DNA from: an uncultured Alphaproteobacteria bacterium
GTDB taxonomy: Bacteria; Pseudomonadota; Alphaproteobacteria; RF32; CAG-239
Length of the DNA stretch: 11,167 nucleotides
NCBI GenBank assembly: GCA_900553115.1
Contig: USCF01000019.1
Span: forward strand, 1 to 11,167
Reading direction: 5' to 3'
The translations under genes were made by a program, and so were the position numbers. A model generated the notes under the pieces. That model was not told the origin of the DNA, searched no databases, and saw nothing but the letters and a program-made list of their open reading frames with translations. The stretch's first letter is position 1, and every line of letters begins with the position of its first letter. This document shows, in pieces, positions 6,301 through 11,167 of the stretch.

Positions 6301-7810
6301 CAGACTTTATCCCCTCACGCTGCAAGGCTGCTTCGAAAGCCAAAAGCATTTTTTCTTGCGTTTCGGCGGCTAACTTCTTTCGAGCCCAAATATCTGTCAC
6401 TTCAGCCGAAAATTGGGTTTGCAAAACCTCGCGCACAATTTTTTGCGCCTCTTTATTCTCCTCGGTCGTTAGTCCGTCAAACAAACCGGCGTTAGTCGCC
6501 ATAAACACGGCAATCTGCTCCGGCGCGGTCAGCGGTTCAAAACGGCTTTGCTCCAACACGGCACGGATTGCTCGCCCGCGATTGATACGCTTTTTAGTTT
6601 CCTTATCAAGCTGTGTGCCGAATTTGGTAAACGATTCCAGTTCTTCAAACTGAGAATAAAACAGTTTCAGCGGACCAATCAAAGATTTGTACGCCGGCAG
6701 CTGCGCATCGCCTCCCACACGAGAAACCGAACGTCCGGTGTCTATTGCCGGCATAATACCTTTTTGATATAAATTTGCCGCCAAATAAATCTGTCCGTCC
6801 GTGATGGAAATAATATTGGTCGGAATATAGGCCGATATATTTCCGGCTTCGGTCGAAACAATCGGTAGCGAAGTCAGCGAACCTCCGCCCAATTCCGCAC
6901 GCAAATGGGTTGACCGCTCCAGCAAACGAGAGTGAATATAGAAAATATCCCCCGGGAAAGCCTCTCGTCCAGGCGGACGGCGCAACAACAGCGACATTTC
7001 GCGATAGGCTCTGGCGTGATTGGTCAAATCATCATACACCACCAACACATCTTTGCCCTGCGCCATAAAATATTCGCCGATAGAAGTCGCCGCATACGGC
7101 GCCGCATATTGCATTCCGGCTGTGTCATTGGCGGCAGCAGCAACAACGATTGTTTGCTCCATCACTCCGTATTTTTCCAAATCGGCAATAACCGAAGCCA
7201 CGGCGGAATTTCGCTGCCCTATAGCACAATAAATACAGATAACTCCGGTTTGCTTTTGATTGATAATCGTATCAACGGCAATCGCCGTTTTACCGGTCTG
7301 CCTATCGCCCAAAATAAGCTCTCGCTGTCCGCGCCCGATTGGCGTAAACGCGTCAACAGCTTTAATACCTGTTTGCAAAGGTTCTTCCACCGGCGCTCTA
7401 TCCATAATCGGATAGGCTTCCATTTCCAAAGCGCGGCGCTCGCTGTAGGCTATCGGTCCTTTGCCGTCTAAAGGTTTGCCCAACGGATTTATGACTCGCC
7501 CCAACAATCCCTCGCCGACAGGCACATCTAAAACACGACCGCTGCGGCGCACTCTGTCACCGGCTTTCAAACTGTCGGGACTGTCTAAAAACACCACGCC
7601 GACCGCATCTTTTGCCAAAGTCTGAACCATTCCCCACACACCGTTAGGAAATTCAAGCAGCTCTTCCATCTGCGCCTTAGCCAAACCTTTAACAATCGCC
7701 GTACCGGCCGAAATAGAATGAATAACACTGACTTCTTCTGTTTTCAGTTCAGCTTTTGTTTGCTCTATTCCCTGCTCTATGGCGGCAAATGTCTTGTCTG
7801 TTTTTATCAT
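6290..7810 (-). CDS. atpA: N-type ATPase subunit alpha
   Basis: Non-catalytic nucleotide-binding subunit of the alpha3beta3 hexamer. The 506-residue protein shows an N-terminal beta-barrel ([16 protein letters not shown], residues 28-43), the alpha-type P-loop GDRQTGKTA (168-176), the Walker B region [41 protein letters not shown], and [10 protein letters not shown], which contains the arginine finger that completes the catalytic site of beta. The C-terminal helical domain ends in a charged tail (EGIKSDDD). Length fits the family (about 500). The ATG at 7810 lies 3 bases after the atpF stop, with AGGA six bases upstream. The GDRQTGKT form of the P-loop separates it from beta (GGAGVGKT), so this is alpha and not a second beta. 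Confidence 0.97.
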   Translation of the reverse strand: MIKTDKTFAAIEQGIEQTKAELKTEEVSVIHSISAGTAIVKGLAKAQMEELLEFPNGVWGMVQTLAKDAVGVVFLDSPDSLKAGDRVRRSGRVLDVPVGEGLLGRVINPLGKPLDGKGPIAYSERRALEMEAYPIMDRAPVEEPLQTGIKAVDAFTPIGRGQRELILGDRQTGKTAIAVDTIINQKQTGVICIYCAIGQRNSAVASVIADLEKYGVMEQTIVVAAAANDTAGMQYAAPYAATSIGEYFMAQGKDVLVVYDDLTNHARAYREMSLLLRRPPGREAFPGDIFYIHSRLLERSTHLRAELGGGSLTSLPIVSTEAGNISAYIPTNIISITDGQIYLAANLYQKGIMPAIDTGRSVSRVGGDAQLPAYKSLIGPLKLFYSQFEELESFTKFGTQLDKETKKRINRGRAIRAVLEQSRFEPLTAPEQIAVFMATNAGLFDGLTTEENKEAQKIVREVLQTQFSAEVTDIWARKKLAAETQEKMLLAFEAALQREGIKSDDD

Positions 7811-7813
7811 CTT

Positions 7814-8587
7814 TTATCCTTTGTTTACCAGTTGCTGCACATCGTTTTGCATATTTTTTTGAAACTCGTTCATATAGGCGGTCAAATTCCAGTCAATCAG
7901 CTGTTCATCGGCCTGCAAAGCCACACCGCAAACCAGCTTTTTATCAATTTCAAATTTGAACTTTGTTTCTTCAAGCAAACCTAATTGACTTTGCAAAAAC
8001 TCTTTGATTTTTTGCTTTTGTTCCGCCGAAATTTTTTGCGCCGAACGAACAATCAACTGTTTTTTATTTTGATAAGCGGCGGCAAACTCTTGTTTTTTAC
8101 GCACAGGCAAAGCGATGATTTTTTCTTTAAGTTTATCAATCATCAAATCATTAAGCGAAACATCGGCCATTTGTTTTAGTGCGCCGTCAGCCAATTTGCT
8201 GAAATGTTCCAAAATCAAATTTTGCATTGCCAGCTCAAACGTTTTTTGCTCGGCTGCCAAACGTTTTTTCCATTGCTTTTTATCCACCTCAAATTGTGTT
8301 TTTGCCTCGTTTGCCAATTTTTCGGCCAAAACAGCTGCTTCAGCTTTTGTCTGGCTCAAAATTTCTTGTTTCTGCGCATCAATTTCCGCCATTTTTTGCT
8401 TGCATTCGGCCTCCAGACGCAGCGCCTCTTTATGTGAAGAAGCTGCTTTTTTCAGCTCACGTTCAATAAATTTCTGCCGCTCGTCCACCGCTTTCAACAC
8501 CGGTAAATATAAAAACCGGCGCAGCAAATACAGCAGCAACAGCAAATTAAATATCTGAGCAAAAAATGTGAATAAATCAATACTCAT
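7814..8587 (-). CDS. atpF: N-type ATPase subunit b with delta-like C-terminal domain
   Basis: Peripheral stalk subunit that anchors the alpha3beta3 head to subunit a. The 257-residue protein has one N-terminal membrane helix (residues 5-27, LFTFFAQIFNLLLLLYLL), the b-type LYLPVLKAVDERQKFIE entry into a long charged coiled coil (to about residue 140), and then an unusual globular end. Residues 178-243 read LIVRSAQKISAEQKQKIKEF, then IDKKLVCGVALQADEQLIDW and LTAYMNEF. This matches the order of features in the delta-subunit C-terminal domain (strand, helix, strand, GGVVLRIGDRVIDGSVRGRL). Ordinary b subunits are about 155-170 residues. No separate delta gene is present in the operon, so this part probably caps the hexamer in its place. 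The start at 8587 has AGGA seven bases upstream. Confidence 0.9.
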   Translation of the reverse strand: MSIDLFTFFAQIFNLLLLLYLLRRFLYLPVLKAVDERQKFIERELKKAASSHKEALRLEAECKQKMAEIDAQKQEILSQTKAEAAVLAEKLANEAKTQFEVDKKQWKKRLAAEQKTFELAMQNLILEHFSKLADGALKQMADVSLNDLMIDKLKEKIIALPVRKKQEFAAAYQNKKQLIVRSAQKISAEQKQKIKEFLQSQLGLLEETKFKFEIDKKLVCGVALQADEQLIDWNLTAYMNEFQKNMQNDVQQLVNKG

Positions 8588-8607
8588 AAACTTTTCCTAA
8601 AATATAA

Positions 8608-8883
8608 CTATTGAGCCTGTGCGATTGCATAATTCCAAAACGGATTTGCATACAGCACCAAAAACGCAATCAGCAAAGCATACAAAGCAGTGGTTTCCAC
8701 CATGGCAATCGCCACAAACATTGTACTGCGGATACGGCTGGATTCATCAGGCTGCTGCGCCATAGCCGTCAAAGCCGAGGCGGCAACGCGTCCTTCGCCC
8801 AAAGCCGAGCCGATACTGCCTATACCCATGCATATACAAGCTCCAAAAACCGAAAACGCTCCGATTAAAGTAATTGCATCCAT
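8608..8883 (-). CDS. atpE: N-type ATPase subunit c (ion-translocating rotor ring)
   Basis: Two-helix hairpin subunit that oligomerises into the membrane rotor. The 91-residue protein has helix 1 (about residues 4-40) with the glycine pattern GIGSIGSALGEGRVAA, the polar loop AQQPDESSRIR (42-52), and helix 2 with the ion-binding motif VETTALYALL. Glu63 is the essential carboxylate. Glu30 in helix 1 occupies the position of the Gln ligand in Ilyobacter-type Na+ rings, and Thr64, Thr65 and Tyr68 align with the Ser/Thr/Tyr set of Na+ sites. This two-carboxylate layout is known from Fusobacterium nucleatum (Na+ site), but the Burkholderia pseudomallei N-ATPase ring was reported to be H+-specific, so the ion cannot be decided here. 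The start at 8883 overlaps the atpB stop in a TAATG, with GGAG seven bases upstream. Confidence 0.96.
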   Translation of the reverse strand: MDAITLIGAFSVFGACICMGIGSIGSALGEGRVAASALTAMAQQPDESSRIRSTMFVAIAMVETTALYALLIAFLVLYANPFWNYAIAQAQ

Positions 8884-9653
8884 TATTTTTCTCCTTTTTC
8901 TAAATTTGATAAATTATTTTCCGGCACAATCTCACCCTGCACGCTCGATGAATATACCACCGCCAGCAAAGCAAAAATATACGCCTGAATTGAACCGGTT
9001 AAAAGCCCCAAACTTTGCATACTAAGCGGCGCAATCAGCGGAATAAAAGCGCTTAGAATACTGACAAACATCACCCCGCTCAGCATATTGCCAAACAAAC
9101 GCAGCCCCATGGCAAAACTTGAAAAAAATTCACTAAAAACATTCATTGGCAGCATTAAAGGCATTGGTTCTATAAATTTTTTCAAATATCCTTTTAAGCC
9201 GGCATTTTTAACCGAAAAATACGGTATGGCTAAAAACACGACCGCCGCCAACGCCATTGTGGTGCTGAGAGATGCTGTCGGCGCGCGGAACCACGGAATA
9301 ACCGTCAGCAAATTACAGACCAAAATAAAGCAGAACAACCCCATGGCCAATCCCAAATATTGATTTGTTTTAGAACCGCTTATTTCGTTTGCCTCTTTTT
9401 GCAACCACAATACAAGCGCTTCCAACGCCACTTGCAGCCGTGAGGCTTTTCGCTCGTATGACAAGTTTCTTGTAGCCAAACGACAGCATAAAACAATCAA
9501 AGCAATTACCAGCCAGCTGTTAAATATTGTCACATTTATGCTCATATCGCCGATTTTAAACAGAACAATCTTATCATAGCTATCCAACCCTATTTGCCGT
9601 CCGACCAAAGGTATATCCCACCAACGAGAAAAATCAAACTCAAACAGCGCCAT
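8883..9653 (-). CDS. atpB: N-type ATPase subunit a (stator ion channel)
   Basis: Membrane stator subunit that provides the two ion half-channels beside the c ring. The 256-residue product has about five to six transmembrane helices. It carries the essential stator arginine Arg185 in SFAMGLRLFGNMLSG and the conserved last helix motif GSIQAYIFALLAVVY (Gln223, Tyr225). The N-terminal FDFSRWWDIPLVGRQIGL part is typical of N-type a subunits. The ATG at 9653 is chosen because it has GAGGAG ten bases upstream; a TTG at 9674 would add seven basic residues and bury the start deeper in atpR. Even so, it overlaps the end of atpR by 14 bases, indicating translational coupling. Confidence 0.95.
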   Translation of the reverse strand: MALFEFDFSRWWDIPLVGRQIGLDSYDKIVLFKIGDMSINVTIFNSWLVIALIVLCCRLATRNLSYERKASRLQVALEALVLWLQKEANEISGSKTNQYLGLAMGLFCFILVCNLLTVIPWFRAPTASLSTTMALAAVVFLAIPYFSVKNAGLKGYLKKFIEPMPLMLPMNVFSEFFSSFAMGLRLFGNMLSGVMFVSILSAFIPLIAPLSMQSLGLLTGSIQAYIFALLAVVYSSSVQGEIVPENNLSNLEKGEK

Positions 9654-9987
9654 CGTTTTTTTGCTCCTCGTCAAACTTAATTATCCGGCTTTTTTCACGC
9701 ACCACTATCAACATTTTAGTCACGAAAAAGGCCAAAACATACAATAAAACCACCACCGGATTGTGCTGAGCTATCAATACCAACACCCCAAAAAACAACA
9801 AAATACGCAACAGCGCCACACCGGCAAACAAACGAATTTTATGCTTTGTATCGCCCAAATGATTCAAACTCCAACGCAGGCTCTGAAAATAAATCGCACC
9901 AACAATCACGCCGCAAATCGGCGCCGCCCACAGTTGCCAAAGCGCCATTTGCTGCCACATTTGCATCAAATAAGAATCAGCGCTCAT
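9640..9987 (-). CDS. atpR: N-ATPase accessory membrane protein AtpR
   Basis: AtpR is a small membrane protein found only in N-ATPase operons. It is thought to help assemble the c ring or insert subunit a, though its exact role is not settled. The 115-residue product has three hydrophobic segments (about residues 17-37, 52-74 and 76-97). The family-typical GAIYFQSLRWSL turn ends the first, and Arg61 sits in the middle of the second (VALLRILLFF). A charged cytoplasmic tail (REKSRIIKFDEEQK) ends the protein. It overlaps atpQ by 11 bases and atpB by 14 bases. Identification rests on size, topology, motif and position between atpQ and atpB. Confidence 0.85.
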   Translation of the reverse strand: MSADSYLMQMWQQMALWQLWAAPICGVIVGAIYFQSLRWSLNHLGDTKHKIRLFAGVALLRILLFFGVLVLIAQHNPVVVLLYVLAFFVTKMLIVVREKSRIIKFDEEQKNDGAV

Positions 9988-10324
9988 TTTCTTTCTCCCT
10001 TGTTAAATCATTTTGTTTTTTCTCATTACGCCTGATTTTTTCATCTTCTATTTTCAGCCAATAATAAGCATTTATCAATCCCCAGACAAAGCCTAAAAAC
10101 AGCAGGCTCAAACGCCAAGAAAAATCTACCGGAAAATGCGTATCCAGCCAACCGCCGCCAAACACCCCCAATAAAATCGGCACAATAATCACGCCGCCCA
10201 GCGAGGCAATCATACCAAAATCGGCACTCCAACGCTGCTGCCTGCGGACTTTTAGCTGCTGAGCCTTATGAAGCAGAGTGTTGCGGATTTCTTTTTCAGC
10301 GGTATCATCAAAATCATCAGCCAT
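9977..10324 (-). CDS. atpQ: N-ATPase accessory membrane protein AtpQ (AtpI-like)
   Basis: AtpQ is the AtpI-related membrane protein of N-ATPase operons, probably involved in assembling the rotor ring. The product, 115 residues from Met at 10324, has a charged helical N-terminus (residues 1-32, ending VRRQQRWS), then two transmembrane helices (about 37-60 and 70-92). The AtpI-type glycine motif LLGVFGGGWLD falls at the end of the first and GFVWGLINAYYWL in the second; a highly charged tail follows. The start at 10324 is six bases after AAGGAG and overlaps the atpC stop by 8 bases. Longer in-frame starts (ATG at 10330 directly abutting the Shine-Dalgarno; far upstream start at 10435) would only read atpC sequence in another frame and are rejected. 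Confidence 0.87.
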   Translation of the reverse strand: MADDFDDTAEKEIRNTLLHKAQQLKVRRQQRWSADFGMIASLGGVIIVPILLGVFGGGWLDTHFPVDFSWRLSLLFLGFVWGLINAYYWLKIEDEKIRRNEKKQNDLTREKENER

Positions 10325-10712
10325 TTTCATCTCCTTTGAGCTTACTGAACCCGCGCACCAAACCAAGTTCCAAACGGGCCATTGCCAAATTGAGTTCTTT
10401 GCGGCGCTCTTCATTTTCTTTGAAGTCATTTTCAATAACTGCCGAAAGACTCTCCAGCGATTTACTTACTACGGCGTTTTGCACACTCATAGTCACGTTT
10501 TTTCCTTTTTTTACCACAATACCGCGGTGACAAGCCACATAACTCTCATTATTGTTTTCATCGGTATATCGCACTATGTTCGGTTTCATCGCCGCCACAA
10601 AATCCACGTGTTTCGGCATTAAGGTATAAAAGCCGTTCAGTGTTTCAAACGTAACTTTCAAGGCCTCTGTCTGCAAAACCGTACCCATGGGCGAACAAAC
10701 CGTCAGCTGCAT
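10317..10712 (-). CDS. atpC: N-type ATPase subunit epsilon
   Basis: Epsilon binds the foot of gamma and the c ring and can regulate ATP hydrolysis. The 131-residue product begins with the family's beta-sandwich (LTVCSPMGTVLQTEALKV, TLNGFYTLMPKHVDFVAAMK). The standard subunit has G-x-F-x-x-L-P-x-H here, and Leu-Met-Pro-Lys-His is kept. RGIVVKKGKNVTMSVQNAVV completes the sandwich by about residue 84, and a C-terminal helical part with many charges (NDFKENEERRKELNLAMARL) follows. Length matches bacterial epsilon (about 130). The start overlaps the atpD stop by one base (TGATG), which links their translation. Confidence 0.93.
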   Translation of the reverse strand: MQLTVCSPMGTVLQTEALKVTFETLNGFYTLMPKHVDFVAAMKPNIVRYTDENNNESYVACHRGIVVKKGKNVTMSVQNAVVSKSLESLSAVIENDFKENEERRKELNLAMARLELGLVRGFSKLKGDENG

Positions 10713-11167
10713 CAGACATTCTCCTCAGACATTGCTTTTTCATACGCTTCTTTTTTATCTCTGGTCTTGGCAATAACCTCATCAATATCGCCGACCATAA
10801 AAAAGTCATTTTCCGAGAGATAATTAAATTCACCGGAAAGTATACGTTCACAACCTTCTATGGTCTTTTGCAAATCTACCGAACGCCCTTCCATACCGGT
10901 AAACTGATAGGTAGTGTAAAACGGCTGCGTCAAAAAACGCTCCAATTTACGCGCAGTCAGAACAGTCTGTTGGTCATGTTCCGGCAGCTCGTCAAATCCC
11001 AGCATGGCGATAATGTCTTTTAGTTCTTCATATTCAGCCAAGCATTTACGTACGGCCACTGCAACTTTATAGTGCCGCTCGCCCACAATCAGCGGCGTCA
11101 GCATATTTGACGAAGACGCCAGCGGATCAACCGCCGGATACAATCCTTGCGCCGCGCGGCTGCGGGA
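10712..11167 (-). CDS. atpD: N-type ATPase subunit beta, C-terminal part
   Basis: Catalytic subunit of the N1 sector; only the last 151 residues are in the window, and the gene continues past the right edge. The visible part starts in the nucleotide-binding domain with SRSRAAQGLYPAVDPLASSS, where Tyr of YPAVDPL packs on the adenine. It continues through VGERHYKVAVAV, the helical C-terminal domain LKDIIAMLGFDELPEHD (the DELSEED lever that touches gamma and epsilon) and LERFLTQPFYTTYQFTGMEG. The Walker A and catalytic glutamate lie outside the window. It is the first gene of the canonical N-ATPase order, so the operon promoter should lie beyond the right end. Confidence 0.96.
   Translation of the reverse strand, partial: SRSRAAQGLYPAVDPLASSSNMLTPLIVGERHYKVAVAVRKCLAEYEELKDIIAMLGFDELPEHDQQTVLTARKLERFLTQPFYTTYQFTGMEGRSVDLQKTIEGCERILSGEFNYLSENDFFMVGDIDEVIAKTRDKKEAYEKAMSEENV

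Noticed and set aside
6932..7471. 179-residue + strand frame opposite atpA
   Set aside because: Shadow of the conserved atpA sequence; His/Arg/Ser-rich composition typical of antisense translation.
8883..9674. Longer AtpB starting at a TTG at 9674
   Set aside because: The ATG at 9653 has a strong GAGGAG upstream and matches the usual N-terminus; the TTG has no such support.
9977..10435. 152-residue version of AtpQ starting at 10435
   Set aside because: The extra 37 residues overlap atpC in another frame; the start at 10324 has a well-placed AAGGAG and gives the family's length.

Overview
This window reads as part of an AT-rich, Gram-negative bacterial genome. A lipoprotein with a secretin-type architecture implies an outer membrane. 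The gene complement would fit a gut or host-associated proteobacterium, possibly an alphaproteobacterium, but the taxon is inference. The first ~228 bases look foreign: they encode the first 40 residues of a rubrerythrin with Clostridia-like sequence and GC-rich codons, joined abruptly in frame to an unrelated protein. This most likely marks a chimeric contig end.

Left half (+ strand, 229-4917): a co-oriented cluster of four genes. They are (i) a large Asn/Gln/Pro/Glu-rich protein with missing N-terminus, carrying a 14-residue Pro-rich tandem repeat and a C-terminal 17-residue WEYVDENGNP repeat; (ii) a 169-residue cytoplasmic helical protein I do not recognise; (iii) a short secretin-like outer-membrane lipoprotein; and (iv) a 200-residue single-pass inner-membrane protein with a small periplasmic domain. 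Together they resemble part of an envelope-spanning machine, such as a type IVb pilus or related secretion system. The exact system cannot be named from the sequence. A 12-bp perfect hairpin closes the cluster.

Middle (4918-5427): the cluster terminator, then a candidate promoter with a palindrome over its -35 box. Next comes a 66-residue Cys-rich small protein gene, then a hairpin that can terminate transcription from both sides.

Right half (- strand, 11167 down to 5428): an N-type ATPase operon in the characteristic order atpD-C-Q-R-B-E-F-A-G. Only the 3' third of atpD is in the window; the other eight genes are intact. Genes overlap or sit a few bases apart. There is no separate delta-subunit gene; instead the 257-residue b subunit has a C-terminal stretch that resembles the delta C-terminal domain. 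The c subunit carries two membrane carboxylates plus the Thr-Thr-Tyr set that aligns with Na+ ligands. The AtpQ and AtpR membrane proteins that define N-ATPases are both present. The enzyme probably works as an ATP-driven ion pump beside a housekeeping F-ATPase elsewhere in the genome; that part is family knowledge, not visible here.
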